Assembly (NCBI GenBank): GCA_964633435.1
Contig: CAZWHA010000004.1
Coordinates: 1 to 64,000, forward strand
Source: GCA-016699895 sp964633435
Lineage (GTDB): Bacteria; Patescibacteriota; Saccharimonadia; Saccharimonadales; Saccharimonadaceae
Length of the DNA stretch: 64,000 nt
Direction of reading: 5' to 3'
Part shown: positions 17,139 to 25,041 of the stretch, piece by piece
How the letters are laid out: the number at the start of each line of letters is the position of its first letter
How positions within the stretch are numbered: the stretch's first letter is position 1
Made by a program: the position numbers and the translations under genes
Notes under the pieces: model-generated
Database searches by the model: none
What the model saw: only the letters and a program-made list of their open reading frames with translations
What the model was told of the DNA's origin: nothing

Positions 17139-17546
17139 TTATATATCAAGATCATCGAGTTCTGCAAGCTCTTCGCGGGTCTTTTTTGCCAGATCGCTCT
17201 CGTTTTCCACAGTTTCAGCGTTAGCTTTTTCCACAGTATCGACTTTGGCAACCTTTTCTGCTGTAGTATCTGATGATTCTGGGGTCGTTTCGGCTGCATC
17301 GGTCCTGTCAACATCAATAATTTTTAGATTATAATGATCGTCATTTTTGGTACCGAGGGCACGCAACAAATTACGTAGCGACTGCGCCGTAGCGCCATGC
17401 TTGCCAATCACCCGACCTAGGTCATTCGGCGAAACGGTCAGTTTTAGCAAAATTCCCTTGTCATCAACGATGCGCTCTACCACGACGGCATCCGGCTCGT
17501 CCACCAGCTGTTTGACAACATATTCAATAAACTGTTGTTCGATCAT
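17139..17546 (-). CDS. khpA: KH-domain RNA-binding protein KhpA with acidic tail
   Basis: A 135-residue protein. Residues 1-80 are a single type II KH domain with the GxxG loop in RVIGKHGATAQSLRNLL; residues 85-135 form an Asp/Glu-rich, probably disordered extension absent from the usual 75-80-residue KhpA. The position just after rpsP matches the common rpsP-khpA-(rimM)-trmD order; rimM is missing here. A strong GGAGGAGG precedes the ATG. A terminator in the rpsP-khpA gap should lower its expression relative to rpsP. Confidence 0.9.
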   Translation of the reverse strand: MIEQQFIEYVVKQLVDEPDAVVVERIVDDKGILLKLTVSPNDLGRVIGKHGATAQSLRNLLRALGTKNDDHYNLKIIDVDRTDAAETTPESSDTTAEKVAKVDTVEKANAETVENESDLAKKTREELAELDDLDI

Positions 17547-17583
17547 ATCGGCCTCCTCCTTTATTTGTCATGACCATTTTAGC

Positions 17584-17618
17584 AAAAACCCGCCTCCGAG
17601 TGCAAGCCCGGACGGCGG
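17584..17618 (-). terminator. Terminator/attenuator between rpsP and khpA
   Basis: On the minus strand, CCGCC-bulge-CGGA pairs with TCCG-GGCGG and is followed by GTTTTTG. It lies between two genes expected to be cotranscribed, so it is probably partial. Confidence 0.65.
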
Positions 17619-17638
17619 ATCGATGTTAATACAAGAGA

Positions 17639-18061
17639 TTATTCAGCTGATTCGGCTTTGGTCGCCTCAGTAGCAGCCTCTTCGGCTGGCGTCTCGTCAG
17701 CCGCCACTGCCTCGGCAGCAGGCGCTTCAGCTGGAGCTTCCTCTTTCGGTGCATTTTTGCGCAGCTTTTCCGGATTACGAGTAGTGCGAGTTTTACCGAG
17801 ATTCGGTTCTTTCACCCAATGCGGCAACCTGATTTTGGCGTCTTTTAGCAATTTGACGATACGCGGTGTCGGTTGCGCACCGTGACTCAGGTACTTTTCA
17901 ACCTGTTCTTTATCGAAATTCGCCTCTTTGGTATGAGGATTATAGGTACCAACATAGGCAACCACTTTGCCTGAAGAGGGGTGGCGCTGAGCCTCCTGGA
18001 CGGCGATCCTATAAACAGCATAAGCCTTGCGGCCGGTTCGTTTCAAACGAATTGCGAGCAT
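17639..18061 (-). CDS. rpsP: 30S ribosomal protein bS16
   Basis: A 140-residue protein. Residues 1-80 are a standard bS16 (MLAIRLKRTGRKAYAVYRI, YVGTYNPHTK); residues 90-140 are a low-complexity tail first basic, then Ala/Glu-rich, longer than in most bacteria. The ATG has AAAGGAG upstream. A consensus promoter lies at 18105-18133, so the gene has a leader of about 35 bases. Confidence 0.97.
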   Translation of the reverse strand: MLAIRLKRTGRKAYAVYRIAVQEAQRHPSSGKVVAYVGTYNPHTKEANFDKEQVEKYLSHGAQPTPRIVKLLKDAKIRLPHWVKEPNLGKTRTTRNPEKLRKNAPKEEAPAEAPAAEAVAADETPAEEAATEATKAESAE

Positions 18062-18104
18062 TATTCTCCTTTATTTAGCTAACATTGTATGACGGTTTAA
18101 CTAG

Positions 18105-18133
18105 ATTATACAGATGAGACGGCCAAAAGTCAA
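18105..18133 (-). promoter_or_regulatory. Consensus promoter of rpsP
   Basis: Minus strand TTGACT (18128-18133), 17-base spacer, TATAAT (18105-18110). It is one of the best promoters in the window, fitting ribosomal protein expression. Confidence 0.8.
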
Positions 18134-18142
18134 CTGGCAGAT

Positions 18143-18937
18143 TTACTTTTTATACGACTTCAGGCCTTCGCGGGCGGCTTCTTGCTGAGCTGATTGCTTG
18201 CTGGAACCGATGCCTCGACCTATCTCGCGCCCCGCCACGAACGCTCCGACTGTAAACGTCTTGTCATGATCCGGACCCGATTCGTCGATCACTCGGTAGT
18301 CCGGTGTTTCGTTGTCGGTACGCTGACTGACTTCTTGCAGGTGTGACTTTGGATCACGCCAGCTGCCGTCGTCCAAAATCTCGTCAATCCGATACAGGAT
18401 GTGTTTGTCAATAAACTGCCGCGCTACTTCAAAACCATGGTCCAGATAAATTGCCCCGATCAGCGCCTCGAACGCATTGGCGACGATATGCAGTCGTGCC
18501 GCCTCGGACCCCTGTTTCTCGCCCCGGCTCATTCGAATCAAATGCTCATAATCAAGGTTTTTGCCAGCAGCAGCAATCGATTCAGTCCGAACCAAAGCCG
18601 ACCGCCACGATGTCAAAATTCCCTCTGGCTGATCATAGTTTTTAAACAAGAATTCCGTAACAGCCAGCTCCAACACAGCATCACCGAGAAATTCTAGTCG
18701 CTCATTATGAGCCCGGGCTGATTTACGGTGTTCATTGACGTAACTGCGATGCGTTAGTGCCGTCACCAGCAAATCAGGGCTGTTGAATTCAAAGCCCAAG
18801 TGATCGCGTGCGAACGCCTGATATGGCTCGAAATTAACCCCGACGACCGCAGGCACCACTGGTTCACCATCGGAACGGCGCTCAAACGTTTGCCAGGTAG
18901 CTAACTTTTTCGACTGCCCACCACTAGTACTAGTCAT
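18143..18937 (-). CDS. rnc: Ribonuclease III
   Basis: A 264-residue double-stranded-RNA endonuclease. The catalytic domain has the signature NERLEFLGDAVLEL (about 83-96) and the second acidic site ANAFEALIGAIYLDHG; a C-terminal dsRNA-binding domain covers about 195-264 (DPKSHLQEVSQ, GIGSSKQSAQQEAA). It has a 30-residue N-terminal extension. The ATG overlaps the stop of the upstream Nudix gene by one base (TAATG), so the two are translationally coupled in the unit nusB-Nudix-rnc. Confidence 0.96.
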   Translation of the reverse strand: MTSTSGGQSKKLATWQTFERRSDGEPVVPAVVGVNFEPYQAFARDHLGFEFNSPDLLVTALTHRSYVNEHRKSARAHNERLEFLGDAVLELAVTEFLFKNYDQPEGILTSWRSALVRTESIAAAGKNLDYEHLIRMSRGEKQGSEAARLHIVANAFEALIGAIYLDHGFEVARQFIDKHILYRIDEILDDGSWRDPKSHLQEVSQRTDNETPDYRVIDESGPDHDKTFTVGAFVAGREIGRGIGSSKQSAQQEAAREGLKSYKK

Positions 18938-19506
18938 TATTCGATTTCTCCTTTTTGGCGGAGGCGTTTACGAGCTAGTAGCACTAGCTTTGTCACATCT
19001 TCGTAGGCAATTTTATCAATCGCTTCGTCAAAATCAAACCAGCGTACGTCATGCATCCACTCTTCTTTTTTCAGACTTTCGTCTTTGCCGGCCTTGAATA
19101 GATAGGTTTGCATGTTGATAATCACGAGACTATTGCCACGGCGATAACGGAAATTGACCTTGCCCAGCCAACAAACCGGTTCAATGCCAAACAGGCCAAC
19201 TTCCTCGCCAATTTCACGAATCGCTGATTCTTGCGCTGTTTCACCCTCTTCGATATGGCCTTTGGGGATAGTCCAGCGGTCACGAACGTCCTGGAACAAT
19301 ACGATCTGCAAACTACCAGCCTTGGTAATACGATAGACCACGCCGCCGGCTTCGGCTTCGCGAATAATTTCATTAATAGCCGGTTTGTCGCGGCGAAATG
19401 GCTTGGCAAACCGCGCCATACCATGCTCGCCCGTGTCACGATCGTTTTTGATCGTTACGAGGTCGGGGGCAGCGTCTTCTTCAAATTTCTTTATTTCCTC
19501 TGTCAT
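18937..19506 (-). CDS. Nudix hydrolase
   Basis: A 189-residue Nudix phosphohydrolase. The complete Nudix box starts at GHIEEGETAQES and ends IREIGEEVGL (about residues 84-107), preceded by RWTIPKGH as in Ap4A/(d)NTP-type members. A 40-residue charged N-terminal extension comes first. The substrate is not deducible; a bis-nucleoside polyphosphate or damaged nucleotide is usual. The ATG directly follows the nusB stop codon (TAGATG), so it is coupled to nusB. Confidence 0.88.
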   Translation of the reverse strand: MTEEIKKFEEDAAPDLVTIKNDRDTGEHGMARFAKPFRRDKPAINEIIREAEAGGVVYRITKAGSLQIVLFQDVRDRWTIPKGHIEEGETAQESAIREIGEEVGLFGIEPVCWLGKVNFRYRRGNSLVIINMQTYLFKAGKDESLKKEEWMHDVRWFDFDEAIDKIAYEDVTKLVLLARKRLRQKGEIE

Positions 19507-19947
19507 CTATTCTCCTCTTCCATCCATCTGGCGCCAAATCGTACCCAGCACACCATTGATGAATTTGGAGGAGTTTTCCGAACCAAACAATTTACCCAGC
19601 TCGACGGCTTCGTTAATCACGACTTTGGACGGCACTTGATCGCCCAGATGTGTCAGTTCGAACAGTGCGATCCGCAAAATCTCGTGATCGGCGAGCGGCA
19701 GCTGATTGAGCGGCCACTCGGGGGCAACGGGCGCGATCACCGCGTCCAGCTGCTTGGCCTCTGTGACGACGCCACGGGCTAGTGTCTCAACAAAGTCGCG
19801 GTCACCGATCTTTTTGCCATAATGGCTCAGGCTGCGTTCCAGAACTTCGTCGATATCAGCGCTATCATCGCCCAGGCTTTTACGAAAATCATATTCGTAC
19901 AAGGTCTGCAGCGCGATAATCCTACCCAGGTGCCGATTGCTTGCCAT
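19507..19947 (-). CDS. nusB: Transcription antitermination factor NusB
   Basis: A 146-residue all-helical NusB. An N-terminal RIIALQTLYEYDF (helix 1) and a C-terminal PSKVVINEAVELGKLFGSENSSKFINGVLG segment, split here by known family positions, are diagnostic. With NusE/S10 it binds boxA in rRNA leaders. The start ATG 19947 has AGAGGAG upstream. It follows rpmF by a hairpin-containing gap of about 80 bases. Confidence 0.95.
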   Translation of the reverse strand: MASNRHLGRIIALQTLYEYDFRKSLGDDSADIDEVLERSLSHYGKKIGDRDFVETLARGVVTEAKQLDAVIAPVAPEWPLNQLPLADHEILRIALFELTHLGDQVPSKVVINEAVELGKLFGSENSSKFINGVLGTIWRQMDGRGE

Positions 19948-19989
19948 TTCGGAAAACTCCTCTATCTCTTACGGTTAATTGTAAAGTTC

Positions 19990-20017
19990 ATCAGCCGCCC
20001 ATCAAAAAGCGGCTGTC
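19990..20017 (-). other. Hairpin in the rpmF-nusB spacer
   Basis: Perfect seven-pair stem CAGCCGC / GCGGCTG with a ten-base loop. No T run follows on the minus strand, so it is more likely an mRNA processing or stability element than a terminator. Confidence 0.5.
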
Positions 20018-20026
20018 AGCTACTAC

Positions 20027-20176
20027 TTATTTAGCTGATTTGCCAGTTTCACGCTTGGTAGTGGTGGCTTTGACTGGTGATTTGCTGTTGACCTGTCGGG
20101 CCAGTTTCAAGCGCAAGTGACTGCGGCGCAAACCGGTCTTGCGTGGGCTTGAATGCTTTTTTGGCTCACTGCTCAT
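20027..20176 (-). CDS. rpmF: 50S ribosomal protein bL32, zinc-free type
   Basis: A 49-residue basic protein. The core PKKHSSPRKTGLRRSHLRLK matches the bL32 N-terminus. The C-terminal zinc-binding Cys pairs are absent (C- form). I choose ATG 20176 because AAAGGAG lies just upstream; longer in-frame starts would add unrelated residues. It is first in a run rpmF-nusB-Nudix-rnc, which is a plausible ribosome/RNA-processing operon. Confidence 0.85.
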   Translation of the reverse strand: MSSEPKKHSSPRKTGLRRSHLRLKLARQVNSKSPVKATTTKRETGKSAK

Positions 20177-20261
20177 TCTTTCTCCTTTGCTTAATCTGCA
20201 TTCTATTTTAGCGGATTTTGTGCGTTTTGGCAATGTCTGTGACTGGTTTTTGATTAAATTG

Positions 20262-20290
20262 TTGACTTTTTATTACGTTTGTGCTATAAT
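20262..20290 (+). promoter_or_regulatory. Consensus promoter
   Basis: TTGACT (20262-20267), 17-base spacer, TATAAT (20285-20290). ATG 20300 follows nine bases after the -10 box. Confidence 0.8.
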
Positions 20291-20299
20291 GATAAGGTT

Positions 20300-20800
20300 A
20301 TGTCAAATATCGATCCATCAAACCCAGCTTTCAACCGTCACGATCACAACTCGAAAAAGGGTCGTACTGACACGCTGAGAACCATTGCTACTATTATGAT
20401 CCCAAGTCTTGCCATCAGCTACGCCCTCCACGTCGTTAACGAGAACGACCAAAAAGAGGCATTTGCAACTAAAGAGGTTACCGGTCAACATACTGTCGAG
20501 GCCGACCAGGGAATCTTGCTGAGTATGGGCGCCAGGCTACGCGCTAACCCAGTGACTGGCCCCAGTAATATTGCTTGTGTCGTTCCACAATCGGCAGAAC
20601 CAATTGTTATCGGCACGCACCAAGTCACTCTAGTGAGAGGAGTCGCGACCAATCCCTATGACCCGAATGGTCCATGGGCGCTCGTATCGGCCGAGCAAAT
20701 GCCCGAACCGCTAAAGGCCGCCTGTGCCGCCGGTTTAGAATACGACGAAGACGATGATCTATGGGTTTCGTTAGAGGGTGGAAGAGCTAAGATTAACTAG
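20300..20800 (+). CDS. Predicted single-pass membrane or secreted protein, unknown
   Basis: A 166-residue protein. Residues 1-26 are polar and basic, residues about 27-45 form one hydrophobic segment (TIATIMIPSLAISYALHVV), and the rest is extracytoplasmic. The C-terminal region has two Cys (CVVPQ and KAACAAG, about residues 94 and 142) that could form a disulfide, and an acidic run YDEDDD. No domain recognised. It is driven by a consensus promoter with almost no leader. It is one of the few plus-strand genes in this part and is monocistronic, converging on leuS. Confidence 0.7.
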   Translation: MSNIDPSNPAFNRHDHNSKKGRTDTLRTIATIMIPSLAISYALHVVNENDQKEAFATKEVTGQHTVEADQGILLSMGARLRANPVTGPSNIACVVPQSAEPIVIGTHQVTLVRGVATNPYDPNGPWALVSAEQMPEPLKAACAAGLEYDEDDDLWVSLEGGRAKIN

Positions 20801-20809
20801 CCCTAATCG

Positions 20810-23692
20810 TTATTTGACCACAATATTGACAATCTTCCCCGGCACATAAATCACACGTGCCGGTTTTTTGTTGCCAATAAATTTCGCGACGTTTTCGAGT
20901 CCTAGCGCTAGCTTTTCAATATCTGCCTGGGCAGCATCAGTAGCAACAGCAATTTCACCACGCAGTTTGCCATTGACCTGCACGGCAATCGTCATCGTAT
21001 CAGCAATGAGTAGCACTTCGTCCCAAGTTGGCCAGTTACTTGTATGAACCGATGTTGATTCGCCAAAGTTCTCGCGCCAGACTTCCTCGGTAATATGTGG
21101 CGCAAATGGTGCCAACAGTTTAGTGAAATCCCTAACAATTTGGCGCCAAGCGTCGCCGCCCTTCGCCTCGACTTTCATGAGGCCATTCAGAGCTTCCATC
21201 AGCGCCGCTACTGCAGTGTTAAAGTTCATGGTTTCAATATCTGAACTGACTTTCTTGATCGCCTGATTAATCAACCGCTGAATAATCTTTTCGTCATCGG
21301 CCGAGGCCGGAGTTTGACTATTCATCACATCCTGAACCAGATTCCAGTACCGCACTAGGAAACGATACGTGCCGGCGACACCCTCGGGATTCCATGGTGT
21401 CGTCTGGTCAAATGGCGCAACGAAAGCTGTCGTCAGACGTAGCGCGTCAGCACCATAGCCGCTATCGATAATTTGCGTCGGGTCAACCACATTGCCGAGG
21501 CTTTTGCTCATTTTGCGACCATCAGCCGCCAGAACAATTCCCTGCCCGCGCCGCGCGGCGTAGGGTTCTGGCGTCGGGACGAGACCTTGATCGTAGAGGA
21601 ACTGATGATGAAAACGCGAATACAGCAAATGCAGTGTCGTATGTTCCATACCACCCAGGTACAAATCAACCGCTCCCCAATAGTCGAGTTTGTCTCGATC
21701 GGCGAACACTTGGTCGTTATGCGCATCGAAATAGCGCAGATAATACCAGTTCGACCCAGCCCAGTTCGGCATCGTGTCGGTTTCACGGCGCGCCGGTTCG
21801 CCACAAGTTGGACAAACAGTGTTCACCCAGGATTCAATGGCAGCGAGCGGTGACTCGCCCGTATCGGTCGGCTCGTAGTGATCGACTGGCGGCAGTTCGA
21901 CGGGTAACTGATTCTCTGGAACGGCGACGGCGCCATGAGTCGGACAATAGATAATCGGAATTGGTTCACCCCAGTAATGCTGCCGGCTAAAGATCCAATC
22001 ACGCAGTTTGTAATTAACTTTTTCGTGGGCAACACCCTTTTTACCCAGCCAATCCACAATAGCTTTGCGCGCATCGTTGCTTGGCGTACCGTCAAAGGCA
22101 CCCGAATTAACCAGCAGGCCTTCTCGTACCTCTGTATCGATTGTCCTACCTTCAAGATACGCTTGCCACGCATCTTGGTGCCCGTTCCACGTCAGTCGTT
22201 TTGCAACATCCTCCTTTTTTACCCACTCGATGCTGTGCAATCCCTGGTCGATTTCACTCTCCACCTGGACTGAAGGATCAACGATCACCTCAAAGAAAGT
22301 ACCCCAGACCTTTTGATTGCGGTTCTTGGTTTCACGTGCGTACGTACCCGCATTAAATGGCGAGGCTTGCTTGACGCTAAGAATGGTTGTCAATCCGACT
22401 TCCTCAATGATCTCGCGGCGCAGAGCATCTTCGGTCGTCTCGTCGGTATCATCGATACCCCCGCCGACAAAATGCACGTGATGTTCGTTCTCAATTTCCA
22501 GCAGGTAATTGCCCTTGTCATCGGTAATAATGGCGTCTACCACCGGTCGGTGGAATGTCTCAAACTCGTCTCGGGGTTCGTCCCGCCCTTTGCCGTAGAC
22601 ATGCCTGGCAATCACTTGAACAACCGGCAGCTTGAACTTGGTCGCAAACTCCAAATCGCGTTCATCATGCGCTGGTACTGCCATAATGGCGCCGGTACCA
22701 TAGCCCATTAGCACATAGTCGGCAATCCAGATGGGAATCTTCTCATTATTGGCCGGATTAATCGCATAGACCCCAGTGAACACGCCAGTTTTTTCACGGC
22801 TAGTTTCCTGGCGCTCGATATCGGATTTCGCCTGAGTCGCCCGAATATAGGTTTCAACATCGCCCTTTTGTTCCGAGGTGACAATCGTCTGCACCAGCGG
22901 ATGTTCGGGTGCCAGCACCATAAAGGTCGCACCAAAAATCGTATCAGGACGAGTAGTGAAAACTGTCACTTTCTCCTGACTGCCGTCAACCGCAAAATTA
23001 ATCTCGGCGCCGACCGAGCGACCGATCCAGTTGATCTGTTGATCAGCGATCCGCGACGGATAGTCAACGGTTTTTAGGCCTTCGATCAGGCGATCGGCGT
23101 AATCAGTAATCCGCAGTACCCATTGTTTGAGCTGCTTTTTCTCTACCAAGGTATCGCAGCGCTCGTGACGGCCGTTTACGACTTCTTCGTTCGCTAGGCC
23201 AGTTTTACAAAACGGACACCAGTTGATGGCGATTTCATCCTGATAGGCCAGACCGCTTTTAAAAAACTGTAGGAAAAACCACTGGGTCCAGCGATAATAG
23301 TCAGGGTCAGTGGTCGAGAAGCTACGATTCCAGTCGAGACTAAAACCCATGGAGCTCAGCTGATCACGAAAGCTCGCTACATTATTCTCGGTCGCGACCT
23401 GTGGGGCGATCTTGTTTTTAATAGCAAAGTTTTCGGTCGGTAGACCAAAGGCATCAAATCCCATCGGAAATAGCACGTTGTGACCAGTCATGCGCTTGTG
23501 CCGGGCAATAATGTCACCGAGGGTATATTCACGCATATGACCCATATGCAGCCCTGCTCCCGATGGATACGGGAACTCAGTCAACATGACAAATTTTGGC
23601 TTGTCGTCAAAATCTTTGGCCGCATAGAGCTGGTCATCCGACCAATTAGTCTGCCATTTTTTCTCAATCTCAACAGGATTATAGCGTTTCAT
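20810..23692 (-). CDS. leuS: Leucyl-tRNA synthetase with inserted Nudix domain
   Basis: A 960-residue class I synthetase, about 100-150 residues longer than usual. HMGH (residues 49-52), the CP1 editing domain with TTRPDT (246-251) and AHDERD (341-346), the zinc segments CPFC/CPTC, KMSKS (728-732) and a C-terminal anticodon domain are all present. Between PVVQVI (about 356-361) and the segment LLVNSGAFDG (526-535), where other LeuRS have a short linker, sits a complete Nudix domain (about 363-520) with a perfect box (residues 412-434, G-x5-E-x7-REIIEEVGL). Synthesis and editing residues look intact. ATG lies eight bases after TATAAT (leaderless). Confidence 0.95.
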   Translation of the reverse strand: MKRYNPVEIEKKWQTNWSDDQLYAAKDFDDKPKFVMLTEFPYPSGAGLHMGHMREYTLGDIIARHKRMTGHNVLFPMGFDAFGLPTENFAIKNKIAPQVATENNVASFRDQLSSMGFSLDWNRSFSTTDPDYYRWTQWFFLQFFKSGLAYQDEIAINWCPFCKTGLANEEVVNGRHERCDTLVEKKQLKQWVLRITDYADRLIEGLKTVDYPSRIADQQINWIGRSVGAEINFAVDGSQEKVTVFTTRPDTIFGATFMVLAPEHPLVQTIVTSEQKGDVETYIRATQAKSDIERQETSREKTGVFTGVYAINPANNEKIPIWIADYVLMGYGTGAIMAVPAHDERDLEFATKFKLPVVQVIARHVYGKGRDEPRDEFETFHRPVVDAIITDDKGNYLLEIENEHHVHFVGGGIDDTDETTEDALRREIIEEVGLTTILSVKQASPFNAGTYARETKNRNQKVWGTFFEVIVDPSVQVESEIDQGLHSIEWVKKEDVAKRLTWNGHQDAWQAYLEGRTIDTEVREGLLVNSGAFDGTPSNDARKAIVDWLGKKGVAHEKVNYKLRDWIFSRQHYWGEPIPIIYCPTHGAVAVPENQLPVELPPVDHYEPTDTGESPLAAIESWVNTVCPTCGEPARRETDTMPNWAGSNWYYLRYFDAHNDQVFADRDKLDYWGAVDLYLGGMEHTTLHLLYSRFHHQFLYDQGLVPTPEPYAARRGQGIVLAADGRKMSKSLGNVVDPTQIIDSGYGADALRLTTAFVAPFDQTTPWNPEGVAGTYRFLVRYWNLVQDVMNSQTPASADDEKIIQRLINQAIKKVSSDIETMNFNTAVAALMEALNGLMKVEAKGGDAWRQIVRDFTKLLAPFAPHITEEVWRENFGESTSVHTSNWPTWDEVLLIADTMTIAVQVNGKLRGEIAVATDAAQADIEKLALGLENVAKFIGNKKPARVIYVPGKIVNIVVK

Positions 23693-23710
23693 ATCTGTCG
23701 ATTATAACAC

Positions 23711-25018
23711 TTAATCGGTATCTTGACCAATGTTTTTCAGGCTGGACAGCCAAGCGTTCTTCTTGTCCAGCCAATCGCTGCTCTGCCGGACCAGTTGTTG
23801 TTGATCCTCGGTATGAGCCAAGAGGATCTTGATCGACTCCTCGGCAAAGACACCGTTTTGCGAACCTTTGGCCAGCACAACACCACCGGACCTTAGTGCT
23901 TTGTTAGCAAACGCGCCGGCCGAGATCGGATCGGTAAACGACTTCACATTATTACCTTTTTGTTTGGCAGCTGGTGCCAGGTAATTCGCCGCGTCATCGC
24001 CAATCGTAATGACCCATTCCAGGAAATTCGGGTCGCACATTTCGCCAACTTGCTGATGAGCCTCGACCGAAAAACTGCCGAGTTCGTTCATCGATCCCAG
24101 GATGGCAATGCGTTGATCAGCATCGACCATGTATAGCGTCCGAAGCGCCTCGATAGCCGCATTCGGGCTGGAGTTATAGGTATCATCGATAATCGTCGAG
24201 CCGCGTACACCAGGCAAGATGTTCATACGGCCAGAAATCGGTCGGATCTCGGCTAGTCCCTCGGCAATTTCCTGGGCCGTCATACCAAATTTGGCACCAA
24301 CCGATCCAGCCACAGCAGCAGCCTTTAGATTATGATCACCAACCAAATGCACGGTGGTTTCAATACCATCCGGAAATTCCGGGGCGAAAAACTTGCCAGT
24401 GTACCCATCCAGCGGCGTGCCATCGGTGGTATCGAATCGATACTCGCCACCAAACAGGCCATAGTCTGTAATATTCGTCGTCTCAGCGTACAGCGCAAAA
24501 CGCTCATCAACGTCATCACGATTAACAATCGTCAAATCGGAATAGCTGGCAACCGACAATTCCTCTTTCGCAACCTGGTCAATGCCACCCGGAAAATTCG
24601 CCATATGCTCTGGTGCAACAGCCGTGATAATCGCCATATCGGGTCGCAAATAGGTGCCGTAATGTGGAATTTGACCGGGTGCATCAGTCGCGAGTTCCTG
24701 GATGATCACGTCGACGCCTTGATCAGCCCGGATGCGCTGTCGCATGGCTTTAAAGATGCGGCGCCAAACTCGAATTGAACGCAGTAAATTATCCGGTGGA
24801 AACTCGATACCCATAATCGCTAGTGGCACCGATAATTCCGAGTTCAAATTGCCGCGTTCGGCCTGGATGCGGAATTTAGGATGCAGTACGGTGGCAATCG
24901 CATTTTTTGTGGTCGTCTTGCCTACCGAGCCGACGACAACAATTAGTTTCGGATGATGCTTTTTGAAATACTTCTTTGTTAACCTTTCGAGTTTCCTCTG
25001 GACGTGCTGTTTAAACAT
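23711..25018 (-). CDS. murF: Mur ligase family protein, MurF-like
   Basis: A 435-residue ATP-dependent amide ligase. The P-loop GSVGKTTTKNAI is near the N-terminus (about 30-41), the central-domain segments ITAVAPEHM and DYGLFGG follow, and the C-terminal Rossmann-like domain begins with DDTYNSSPNAAIEAL (about 268-282), which is typical of MurF, the ligase adding D-Ala-D-Ala to UDP-MurNAc-tripeptide. The N-terminal substrate-binding domain of MurF is missing: the protein starts almost at the ATPase domain. Either it uses a different acceptor or substrate recognition is reduced. Ddl (41149-42111) would supply D-Ala-D-Ala. Leaderless start after TAAAAT. Confidence 0.8.
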   Translation of the reverse strand: MFKQHVQRKLERLTKKYFKKHHPKLIVVVGSVGKTTTKNAIATVLHPKFRIQAERGNLNSELSVPLAIMGIEFPPDNLLRSIRVWRRIFKAMRQRIRADQGVDVIIQELATDAPGQIPHYGTYLRPDMAIITAVAPEHMANFPGGIDQVAKEELSVASYSDLTIVNRDDVDERFALYAETTNITDYGLFGGEYRFDTTDGTPLDGYTGKFFAPEFPDGIETTVHLVGDHNLKAAAVAGSVGAKFGMTAQEIAEGLAEIRPISGRMNILPGVRGSTIIDDTYNSSPNAAIEALRTLYMVDADQRIAILGSMNELGSFSVEAHQQVGEMCDPNFLEWVITIGDDAANYLAPAAKQKGNNVKSFTDPISAGAFANKALRSGGVVLAKGSQNGVFAEESIKILLAHTEDQQQLVRQSSDWLDKKNAWLSSLKNIGQDTD

Positions 25019-25041
25019 GGTTCTATTTTACCATAACTTAT

